A DNA stretch of 64,000 nucleotides from the NCBI GenBank assembly GCA_014529385.2, contig CM043966.1, positions 143,082,711 through 143,146,710 of the forward strand, given 5' to 3'. The number at the start of each line of letters is the position of its first letter. The stretch's first letter is position 1. Below are positions 36,399 to 46,464 of this stretch, piece by piece. Below the pieces are notes generated by a model. It worked only from the letters and a program-made list of their open reading frames with translations, was not told the DNA's origin and searched no databases. This DNA is from Adiantum capillus-veneris (lineage: Eukaryota > Streptophyta > Polypodiopsida > Polypodiales > Pteridaceae). The translations under genes and the position numbers were made by a program.

Positions 36399-36761
36399 TC
36401 AAAAGACGACATCCTGCACAGCAGCACCACATTTGGCATACATATCAACCAAGGCATTGCCAAACACAAAAGTTTTCTGCAGCAACCCATGACTAACAAC
36501 ATCAGAGTGAATTTTTAAGCCCATATCAGCATCTTGCGTACAAACACATGCCTTGTAGATGAACGCATATGTGATTGCATTTGAAGAGAGGCCCTCACTT
36601 TGTCCCTGCTCCTGTTGCACGTATCCTGCAATCAATGCACTCCAAGAGATGGCTTTGGGAATAGGAAGCTCCTCAAGCTCGTTTTGTGCTTTTTGAAGTG
36701 CACCACATTTAGCATACGTATCAACCAAGGCATTGCCAAGCACGACAATTTTTTTGAACAA
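36399..36761 (-). pseudogene. PPR array fragment, longest clean run
   Basis: The 120-residue stretch contains GNALVDTYAKCGALQKAQNE, LEELPIPKAISWSALIAGYV, SNAITYAFIYKACVCTQDAD and FGNALVDMYAKCG. It covers about three consecutive PPR motifs and is the best-preserved portion. Confidence 0.7.
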
Positions 36762-37134
36762 CCCTTGCTAAAGTGTCCCACATTTGGCATACATATCGAC
36801 CGAGGCATCGCCAAGCGCGCCATCTCTTTTTGAGAGAAATTTGCATAGAGCCACATGCTTGCAAGATGCACACGTAGGTGATAGCATCTACATAAATGCC
36901 CTCGCTTTGCATTGTTGGAAAAAGCCCAGAGCTTGCCGAACCGGCTATTGTTGGGCATATCCTGCAATTTGTACGTTCCAAAAGACGGCATCCCACACAA
37001 GAGCACCACATCTAGCATAGATGTCGACCAAGGCATTGCCAAGCATGGCAAATTTTTTCAACAGCCCCTTACTACCAATATCGGGTGAATTTTTAAGCCC
37101 ACAACAACGCCTTATGTGCCTTCAAGATGCACTC

Positions 37135-37356
37135 TTATGTGATTGCATCTAGAGAGAGGCCCTCGCTCTGCATCCATTGAAAATAGCTGAGAGCTTTCCG
37201 ACCTTCCTCTTGTTGTGCGTATCTAGCAATCAATGCACTCCAAGACATGGCATTCGGGACCAAAAGATCCACAATCACATTTTGTGCTTTCTCAAGTGCA
37301 CCACATTTAGCATATGTCTCAACCAAGGCATTGCCAAGCATGGAAAATTTTTGCAA
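37135..37356 (-). pseudogene. PPR array fragment
   Basis: Contains MLGNALVETYAKCGALEKAQ, then SWSALIARYAQQEEGRKALS and MQSEGLSLDAIT. It covers about two PPR motifs. Confidence 0.65.
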
Positions 37357-37705
37357 CAGCCCTTGACTAACAATATAAGAGTGAATTTATAAGCCCATGT
37401 CGGCATCTTTCATACAGCAACATGCCTACAAGATGCACGCTTATGTGATTGCATATGGAGAGAGGCCCTACCTTTGCATCCACTGCAAAGAGCTTTCTGG
37501 TCCTGCTCCTGTTGTGTGTATCCCACAATCAATACACTCCAAGAGACGACACTTGGGACAGGAAGTTTTGGGCGTATTCTGCAGAAAACGCATTCCAAGC
37601 AAAGAGCATGACTTAAAGAAATTTCATGTTTCCATGATGGCACCACATTTGACATACATATGGACCAACATGTTGCTAAGCAGCGCTAGTTGATTGTGAA
37701 TTCTC

Positions 37706-38265
37706 TTACCCATATGAGAGTCTTGCATAAGAACATAAGCCAAGTATGGCAATTTTTTGAAATATCCATATCGAAAGTGCCCCACAATTGGTGTACATTC
37801 CCGCAATCAATGCATTGTAGGAGACGATATTCGAGAGTAGAAGCTCCGCAAGCACGTTTTGTGCTTTCTGAAGTGCACTACATTTAGCATACGTTTCGAC
37901 CAAGGTATTGCCAAGCATGACAACTTTTTGAAAAAGCCCCAGTTGAAGTGTCCCACATTTGGTGTACGTATCGACGAAGGCAGTGCCAAGCACGCCATCT
38001 CTTTTACAGAGCATCTTGCATCGAGCCGCATGCCTGCAAGATGCATATGTAGGTGAGCATCTGGAGACATGCCCTCGCTTTGCACCTGTTCAAAACAACC
38101 CATAGCTTCCTGGCCCGCATATCTTGCAATCAGTGCATTCCAAAAGATGACATCCTGCACACGAGCACCACATTTGGCGTACATATCAACCAAGGCATTG
38201 CCAGGTCCGACAAGTTTCTGCCGCAACCCTTGACTAACAATATCACAGCGAAGTTTTAAGCCCAT
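37706..38265 (-). pseudogene. PPR array fragments in two frames
   Basis: One frame has GPGNALVDMYAKCGARVQDV, FWNALIARYAGQEAMGCFEQ and VQSEGMSPDAH. The overlapping frame has GNTLVETYAKCSALQKAQNV and LAELLLSNIVSYNALIAGMY. The frame switch marks an insertion or deletion. Confidence 0.65.
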
Positions 38266-38297
38266 ATCGGCATCTTGCGTTCACACATGGCTTCAAG

Positions 38298-38901
38298 TTA
38301 CACACGTATGTGATTGCTTCTGGAGAGAGGCCCTCGCTTTGGATCCAATGAAGACAGCCATATCCGCATCTTGCGTATAGCCACATGCCTTAAAGATGCA
38401 CGCTTATGTGATTGCATCTTGAGATAGGCCGTCGCTTTGCATCCAGTGAAGACAGCCAAGAGCTTTATGGCCCTGCTCTTCTTGCACACATCCCACAATC
38501 AATGCTGACATTCCAGATAGGAAGCTCCTAAAGAAATTTTTGTTCTCTCTCAAGCGCACCACATTTGGCATACATATCGACCAAGAGAGTGCTAAGTATG
38601 AGATCATTTTTTAACAATGTAATTGTGAATTTTTGTGCGCATAGTTGATAAATGTTAAAAAAGAGGACAACCACATGGACGCTCACCCTACTCTCGTTGT
38701 GCACATTCCGGAATCATTGCATTCATTGGAAGTGGTGGCATTCCGGACAGGGAGCTCCTCAAGCACTGTTTGTGCTTTCTCAAGCGCATCACATTTGACA
38801 TACATATTGACCAAGGCAGTAATAAGCACAACATCTTTTTTCAAGATTCTTCGACTAATTGTGAAGTTTTCTTCCAATATCAACATCTTCAGTAGAGCCA
38901 C
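38298..38901 (-). pseudogene. PPR array fragments
   Basis: The phrases MSALIVGCVQEEQGHKALGC with MQSDGLSQDAIT (38607-38404) and KKDVVLITALVNMYVKCDAL with EKAQTVLEELPVRNATTSNE (38901-38683) are diverged repeats in the same orientation. Confidence 0.6.
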
Positions 38902-39077
38902 ATGCCTTCAAGAGGCATGTGTAGGTGATTGCACTCGGAGAGAGGCCCTCGCTTTGCATCTACTAAAAATAGCCTAGAGCTTTCTAGCCCTGCTCTCGTT
39001 GAGCAAATCCTACAATCAATGCATTCCAAGAGGCGACGTTTTGGATATGAAGCTACTCAAGCACTTTTTGTGCTTTC

Positions 39078-39840
39078 TCAAGTGCACCACATTTGACATA
39101 CATATCGACCAAGACAGTGCCAAGAACGACTTCTTTTTTCAACAGCCTCTGATATCAATATAATTGTGAATTTATGTGCCCTGCCAGCGCCTTCAAGATG
39201 CATGCGTAGAGCCACATGCCCACACCATCGTGCATAGGTGATCTCATCTGGAGAGAGACCCTTGCTTTGCATCTACTGAGTGGCACACATATCGACCAAG
39301 ACAAAGCCAAGCATGACTTCTTTTTTCAACAGCCTCTGAATAACAATATAATTGTAAATTTCTGTGCCCATATCAGCACCTTGCGTAGAACCACATGCCT
39401 TCAAGATGCATGCGTAGAGACACATGCCTTCACCATCCTGCATAGGTGATTGCATCTCGTGAGAGACCCTCGCTTTGCGTCTGCTGAGTGGCACACATAT
39501 CGACCAAGACAAAGCCAAGCACAGCTTCTTTTTTCAATAGCCTCTGAATAACAATATAATTGTGAATTTCTGTGCCCATATCAGCACCTTGCGTAGAACC
39601 ACATGCCTTCAAGATGCATGCGTAGAGCCACATGCCTTCACCATCCTGCATAGGTGATTGCATCTGGAGAGACCCTTGCTTTCCATCTGCTGAGTCACAC
39701 ATATCGACCAAGACAAAGCCAAGCACGGCTTATTTTTTCAACAGCCTCTGAATAACAATATAATTGTGAATTTCTGTGCCCATATCAGCACCTTGCGTAG
39801 AACCACATGCCTTCAAGGTGCACGTGCAGAGCCACATGCC
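39078..39840 (-). repeat. Tandem array of about four 190-208-bp PPR-derived units
   Basis: CAACAGCCTCTGA-like starts occur at 39140, 39327, 39535 and 39739 (periods of 187, 208 and 204 bp). Each unit translates on the minus strand to VQRLLKKE-like, MGTEIHNYIV and ILKACGSTQGAD segments. It is a local amplification within the decaying PPR array. Confidence 0.8.
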
Positions 39841-40107
39841 TTCATCATGCTACATAGGTGATTGTAGTTGGAGTACATATTTCTGGCCTGCTACAATCGG
39901 TGCATTCCAAGAGTCCATGCTCCGGCCCTGCTCCTTGTGCGTATCGCTTTCCCAGGTGCATAGATAAAACGATTGAGCCCGATAGAAAGTGTGCCACGTG
40001 GCTTACTAAGAGGCCAGGGATTTGAAATTGGCTCCTACGCTAACGAACTAAAGAATTTTTTTAATACCTCACCCCGCTAGGATCATGGAAGGACAAGGCG
40101 GACATGC

Positions 40108-40598
40108 CACTAATTGACACCTCCGTGTCGCTGGTGGGATCAACGGCTCACAATCGCCGGTTGATCATGACCGTTTGATTGCCGACGGAATGCAAAAGAT
40201 TCTCACGTTTTCGTATTTGAGGTTTGAATCCGTTTTCCATCTCCCCCTTGAGATTGACTCTAACAACTAAGCTACCGTGTACTCGTTGAAAGGTGTGTGT
40301 GTGTGTGTGTGTTTGTGTTAATTTTATAGATCATGGCATCGCGGATAAGTTCACATGTATTTCACATCGAGTTCACACCAAGTTTAATGTGATCTACACC
40401 CCCTCCCAAGTTCACACCAAGCTCACACTTAGTTCACATTGAGTTGACACCAAATTTAGTGTGGTGCACATACCTCTCGAGTACACACGTACTTCACACC
40501 TAAGTTCAAAAAGTGATCAGACGGCTCGAATTGCACCCATCTCGTGACGCCTAATGCAGGCAATCGATCCCACCTCCTAAGGGAGGTGTCAATTAGTG
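40108..40598. mobile_element. Candidate MITE with 17-bp perfect terminal inverted repeats
   Basis: CACTAATTGACACCTCC at 40108-40124 is exactly inverted at 40582-40598. GGTGGGATC follows each repeat at similar distance. The 491-bp interior has no coding capacity and many TTCACACC-like words plus a (GT)n run (about 40290-40312). I do not see a flanking target duplication (ATGC on the left, CTGA on the right), so the superfamily is open. Confidence 0.65.
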
Positions 40599-41077
40599 CT
40601 GAGGGAAAGTCAGGCGTATTTTCTGCGGAAATCTATGCATTCTACGGAGAGTCTACGGGAGCAAAAAATAGTAAGCAAGGACTTGAAAAGCAAACATAGA
40701 CCGGATGCTTGCATGGAGCTCTCGTACGGGCAAGGAGGGCCAAACTGGCAAAAAAGTGATGAGGTGGAGCTACCAAGGTCGGAATCTCCATACCGGCAAA
40801 TTATCGTATGCTGCAAGAGGATTGCGAAGAGTGGCGCTCAAGTGGCTATCCAAGAGAGTTGCATGCATAGGAGGGCGGAATCTACGAGAGGGGAGGGGTG
40901 AGAGGGTCAGAGGCTTCTTGCATTGCTACGCAGACTTGACTCAGGTCCTCAACAGGGTGGTGGGCAAACTTGCAAGCCCCGAAAGAATGGGCCACAGGTT
41001 TTGCAAACAAGGATCCACACACGGGTTGCACAAGCCGCATTGACGCAGGAGCAAAAAGGGTTCTATCTCCGGAGCCT

Positions 41078-41159
<82 letters not shown>

Positions 41160-41842
41160 ACATGCAGACCACCTCCTAAAGTGGAGTACTACATCGCACA
41201 GCGAGAGAGGAGAGGGAAAGGAGAGAGGAATAACACAGACATTGGGTGCGAGTGCAATCTACCCCCATGCAAGAGTGAGCATTTTCCTCTTGCACGTATT
41301 TACTTATAGATCTCTTGAATGCTCAAAATGGATACAGACTGCCCGGCCAGACATAATAATGTATGTATTGTCAGATTTACTGCAGCCTTTTTTGAGGGTC
41401 GAGTGAGGTTTTATTGAGCTGGGGGATTCTCGAATGTTGAGATCCTTTCGGTGATACAGATCTTGGAGCAATCCCTTGAGCACCCTTAGATAGGCAGCTA
41501 GGATGTATTGACTGTGAGTTAGACAATTGGGATTGCATCTTTGCTTTACTGCCGTTGAGGCATTGTCGTAGTCTATGCTTACAGGATAGTGAGAGACAGT
41601 ACAGGTGGAGGACAGGTTTACCCACAGCTTACAGTGTTAGAGAGACATTAGTTTTTTGAGCTGTTTTTGGTCTGTTTTTGAGTACACCAGAGCCATTTTA
41701 CAAAGGAGACTCTGCCGAAATTTATGCAGAATCTTAAGCTTTCTTGGTTCATTTGACAGGTTGATATTGGTTCAGAGGTCGGTTTACAGGGGAAACTCTG
41801 CCGAATTTTTCCCAGGAAAGTAAACTACTGTGAAGCGTAGCT
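40599..41842. other. Leader region upstream of the plus-strand copia
   Basis: No gene seen. It contains (GA)n at 41079-41158. GAGACTCTGCCGAAATTT (about 41708) recurs as GAAACTCTGCCGAATTTT (about 41791). I could not find the copia 5' LTR or a standard primer site here. Confidence 0.5.
41079..41158. repeat. (GA)40 microsatellite
   Basis: Pure AG run of 80 bp. Confidence 0.95.
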
Positions 41843-44800
41843 ATGGCTGGATCACAAGACACTGCTCTTTACAATATCAAGAAGCTGGATGGAACCAATT
41901 TCCCATTGTGGAAGAAGCAGATTTGGCACGTGTTGGTACAAAAGAAGCAGATAAAACCTATAAAGCTCAAGGGGATAAAACCAGAAGATATGGACGAAGA
42001 TGAATGGAGCGAAATGGATGAATTGGCACTTTCTACCATTATGCTGACTTTGGCAGAAAGCGTTTACTTCAATGTAGCAAACGAGATGTCGGCTTATGAA
42101 GCATGGACAAAGTTGAGTGATCTTTATGAGAAGCAGAGTGCAGCTTCACAGGTATACTGGCTTAAGAAGCTTGTTGACTTGAAGATGAAAGAAGGGACGC
42201 CTATGTCCAATCATCTGGATGAATTCAACACCATCTACAGTCAGTTGTCAGCTCAACGTGTCAAGTTTGATGAACCTGTTAGAGCTATGTTCCTGTTGAT
42301 CACATTGCCAGAAAGTTGGAACACTTTTCGCACAGCTTTGAGTAATTTTGCACCTCCAGATGGTTTGACCATAGCAGGTGTAGAAGGACGTCTGCTTACT
42401 GAAGAAACCAACAGAAAGACAATGGACAAAGGCAAAGGAACAGCCTTAGTTGTCAGGGGAAGGACCAAAGAAAAGTACAAAGGTGGAAAGAGGAATCAGT
42501 CTCGTAGCAAGTCCCGCAGTGCTAAAGGCAAGAGTGACATAGAATGCTACCATTGTGGCAAGAAGGGTCACATGAAAAGAGACTGCAGAGAATGGAAAGC
42601 AGAAAAAGGCAAAGAGAAAGCTGAAGACCATGGTGAGAAGAACAAGTCCTCAGTGAAGATTCAAGAAATAAATGTGACAAACACTGTTGCAGAGGATGAC
42701 AGTCTAGTGTCAGGAGACATCTACTTCTTAAAGAATACAATGGACTCAGCTCTTCTTACAGCATCTGATGGAAATGCACTGAGTGACTGGATTATAGACT
42801 CAGGGGCATCACTTCATGTGTCTCCAAACAAGGAGTGGTTTACCTCTTATGTGACCACTAAAGATCATGTTCGGCTAGGCAATGGGCAGACATGTGAGAT
42901 CTTTGGTGTTGGAGATGTTCAATTGAAGTTTCAGAATGGCTTTTCTTTCACACTGAAATACGTGAGACATGTTCCCGCAATTACAAAGAGCTTGATCAGC
43001 ACGGGCTTACTTGATGATGCTGGCTACGTCACCACTTTGGGACAGAACATGTGGAAGATATCCAAGGGTTCTATGACAGTAGCACATGGAGTAAAGTCTG
43101 GAGGACTTTATGTGATTTATGTATCAAATGTCTCTAAAAATGTAATCAATGTAACCGAGCAGCCGAACGTTTCTTTGTGGCATAGCCGGTTAGGACATAT
43201 GTCCAAGAAGGGAATGGAAATCTTGTCTTGTTCTGGTTATTTGCCTGGCTTTTCATTTAATGATTTTGAATTCTGTGAACATTGTCTATATGGTAAGCAA
43301 ACACAGCAGCCACATAAGCATAGAAGCAGTAGAAGAGATACACAGTTGGCACTTGTTCATAGTGATTTGTGTGGACCTATGCCTAACCTATCTCTAGGGG
43401 GAGCTTCTTACTTTATGACATTTATAGATGATTACTCGAGGAAAGTATGGGTTTACTTTCTCAAGCACAAGGATGAAGCGTTTAGTGTTTTCAAAACGTT
43501 TGTGACACTTGTGGAGAATCAGAGTGGCAAGAAGCTTAAATGCTTACGCACTGACAATGGTGGAGAGTATGTTGCAAAGGCCTTTCAGGACTTTTGTGAG
43601 TCAAAAGGTATAAAATGTGAACTTACTGCTCCTTACAATCCTCCTCAAAATGGTGTTGCTGAGAGGATGAATAGGACCGTACAAGAGAAGGTCAGAAGTA
43701 TGTTGTCTAATGCACAACTGCCAAATGGGTTTTGGGCTGAAGCTGTATCAATAGTTGTTCATCTTATAAACAGATCTCCTAGCAAGGTTTTGCAGAAGGA
43801 TTCAGTGCCAGAGATGGTATGGTCAGGCAAAATGCCCTCATACAAGCATCTCAGAGTCTTTGGCTGTGAGGCATATACTCATGTTCCAAAGGAATTTAGG
43901 AACAAACTTGAGCCAAAGAGTAGAAAGTACATCTTTCTAGGCTATGGTAATTCTGGTGAGATGGGGTACAGACTTTGGGATCCCGAATCCAGAAAGGTTA
44001 TCCGCAGCAATGATGTTCACTTTAATGAATCCAAATATCATTCTAAACCAGAGAGGGTTGAGGAGATTAGAAGAGTTGTCTTCCAAGAAGATGGACCTGC
44101 ACGTGCAAGACAAAATGTCAGGGCTCAAGATGAGCAAGGACAGGATAGATTGGAACCACAGGTTGTGGCTGAGCCTAAGCCACCTATTTTGCGTAGATCT
44201 GGACGTATCCCGCGACCTCCTAATCGGTTTGTTCCATCTATGAACTATGTCATGTTGACTGATTGCAATGAGCCTTCATGTTACAAGGAAGCAGTGCAAA
44301 TGAAGGACTCCGGGAATTGGCAATTGGCCATGCAGCCAGAGATGACAGCTCTACATAAAAACCAGACATGGAAGCTAGTTAAATTACCACAGGGCAAAAA
44401 GGCTCTACCTTGTAAATGGGTTTACAGGTATAAGATCACCGCTCATGATAGTCAGCCAAAGTACAAAGCAAGGCTTGTTGCCAAGGGCTTTAAGCAAGAA
44501 CAAGGCATTGACTTTGATGAAGTCTTCTCTCCGGTGGTCAAGATGACTACATTGAGATGCTTTCTTGCATTGGTTGCCATATTAGATTTGGTGTTGCACC
44601 AAATGGATGTCAAGACAGCGTTCTTGCATGGTGATTTAGATGTGGAAATTTACATGCAGCAGCAGCCAGAAGGGTTTGTTGAGAAAGGCAAGGAAGATTT
44701 GGTATGCCAATTGTTAAAGAGTCTTTATGGCTTAAAACAATCACCTAGGGCATGGTACCATAAGTTCCACAAGTTTATGCTTTCTCAAGGCTACAAACGT

Positions 44801-45825
44801 CGTGAGTTCGATCACTGTCTATATACAAAGAAGGCTAAGGATGGCAGTTGGCTGATCCTTATTTTGTATGTGGATGACATGTTAATTGCTGGCAAGCACT
44901 TGGAAGAAATTTCAGCTTTGAAGTCAAAGATGGCAAAATTGTTTGACATGAAAGACATGGGTGAGGCAAGTCATATACTTGGTATGCGCATTGAGAGAGA
45001 CAGATCAAAGAAGTTGATTTGGTTATCTCAAACAAAGTATATTGACAAGGTTTTGCAACGTTTCAATATGGAGAAGGGAAAGGCATTGAGTGTTCCACTG
45101 CCACCATATGTGAAACTTAGCAAACAAGATTGTCCTGTGTCTGAGGAAGAACATGTTGAAATGGATAAGATTCCATATGAGCCTGCAGTGGGTAGTTTGA
45201 TGTATGCAATGATTGCTACTTGCCCAGACATTGCATTTGCAGTGGGAGTAGTAAGTCGATACATGTCAAACCTAGGCAAGAAACATTGGGAGGCAGTGAA
45301 AGGAATATTGAGATACCTGAAAGCTACAAAGAGTATGCGTATATGCTATGGGAGTCAGGAGCTAAGTGTAAAGGGTTTTACAGACTCAGATTATGCAGGT
45401 GACTTAGACAACCGAAGGTCTACGTTAGGGTATGTCTTTACATTGGCTGGTGGAGCAGTATCATGGCGTTCTAGATACAAGATTGTGTTACTCAGTCTAC
45501 TACAGAGGCTAAATATGTTGCAGCATCAGAGGCATGCAAAGAATCAATTTGGCTTAATCGACTAGTAACAGATTTGGGAATCAAAGAAGAGATGCCTGTG
45601 TTATATTGTGATAGTCAAAGTGCTATACGATTGGCTCGCAATCCAGTTTATCACTCAAAGACAAAGCATGTGGATGTGAAGTATCATTTCATCAGGGAAA
45701 TGCTCGAGGATAAGCAAATTCAGCTTGTCAAAGTTCACACCATAGAAAATCCTGCTGATCTACTTACAAAAGGACTTCCCTCAGAGAGCTTTGCACATTT
45801 TCGCAAGCAGTTAGGTGTAGGGTAG
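41843..45825 (+). pseudogene. Ty1/copia gag-pol polyprotein, nearly intact, one frameshift in RNase H
   Basis: The frame starts MAGSQDTALYNIKKLDGTNF and runs open for 1240 codons. Domains in order are UBN2-type gag (1-220), zinc knuckle CYHCGKKGHMKRDC (235-248) and protease WIIDSGASLHVSP (Asp 319). Then come the pre-integrase HSRLGHMSKKG (about 448), integrase (from HSDLCGPMPNLS, about 508), reverse transcriptase with YVDDML at 1009-1014, and RNase H DSDYAGDLDNRRS. Near 45474-45480 the frame shifts. The second frame carries QSTTEAKYVAASEACK and then KHVDVKYHFIREMLEDKQIQ to the stop at 45825. All catalytic motifs are present, so the copy is young or recently lost function. The lineage looks Tnt1-like. 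Confidence 0.93.
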
Positions 45826-45903
45826 TACGTCACTTCTCTACATCTCTTGTATATTAGCTTGTATAGTAGCTTCTCTCACACTTAAAGTACCACATTGGAC
45901 TTT

Positions 45904-46115
45904 AAGTGGGAGGTTGTTGGGGTATAAATCCCAATGTGGTCGCCCAGGTAAGTGGGTGGGCCACCAGGTATGTACACATATTCTTTTGTTAAAACCTAAT
46001 AAGAACTCACTATGCTCTACACATTACAGTAGAGCGAGTTCACCATATCGTTGTGCTCTCTCTCTCGCGTCGCACTTCCGCTCGTACTCCTTCATTCACT
46101 ATATATAGGCTAGTG
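45904..46115 (+). repeat. Polypurine tract and beginning of the copia 3' LTR
   Basis: AAGTGGGAGGT (45904-45914) is a typical copia polypurine tract and is followed by TGTTGGGGTATAAATCC. TATATATAGG at 46102-46111 could be the promoter TATA. The LTR end and its 5' partner were not identified. Confidence 0.6.
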
Positions 46116-46464
46116 CTCAAGTGAAAGGAGAAAGCATGTGGGGCAAAGCCTTCACCTTTCCCTCCACAAGTCACCCTTCAACTTTCTATTTTAAGCCATG
46201 TGCCCAAGTAGAAACTAGGAGAAATTGACTGTTTTAGGGACTTTGGGAGCTTCCGATCGTCAAACAGTGTTCTATTAAGTGCGCCTAGATCTCCTAAGCG
46301 ATACGCTCGTTTCGAGCTATCACACGTCCCAATCCGTTTTTCGAACCTCAAAAAACATCAAAAACAAGAAAAAATCAAGTAGAAAACGGGGTGCAAAACA
46401 CCCACAAAACAAAGCAAGTAACCTTTGAGGGTACTTTCTGACACTTGTAGGGCGCCCAAAGCAC
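46116..46464. other. Non-coding junction between copia and gypsy elements
   Basis: No gene seen. It may contain the rest of the copia LTR and the leader of the gypsy element. No standard primer site was found. The palindrome GGGCGCCC lies near 46451. Confidence 0.45.

Larger units (their letters stand above)
35025..39950 (-). pseudogene. Decayed pentatricopeptide repeat (PPR) array, PLS type
   Basis: Across about 4.9 kb the minus strand repeatedly gives phrases of land-plant PLS-class PPR proteins: GNALVDMYAKCGALEKAQN, VSWNALIAGYAQQ, MQSEGLSPDAITYACILK and ACGSTQGADMG. They appear in changing frames with many frameshifts and stops, and often in truncated or reiterated units, so no continuous protein can be read. 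Intact PLS proteins bind RNA one base per repeat, usually in chloroplasts or mitochondria for editing or processing. I see no E or DYW domain. The phrase set resembles fern PPR families, the main reason for my fern assignment. It may be one large gene decayed in place or repeated local duplication of a few repeats. Confidence 0.8.

Noticed and set aside
39078-39840. CRISPR-like or satellite array
   Set aside because: The units are degenerate PPR coding sequence without spacers of constant length, in a plant nuclear context.
41390-41842. A 5' LTR for the plus-strand copia
   Set aside because: I looked for TGTTGGGGTATAAATCC or other 3' LTR words upstream and for TGGTATCAGAGC, and found neither.
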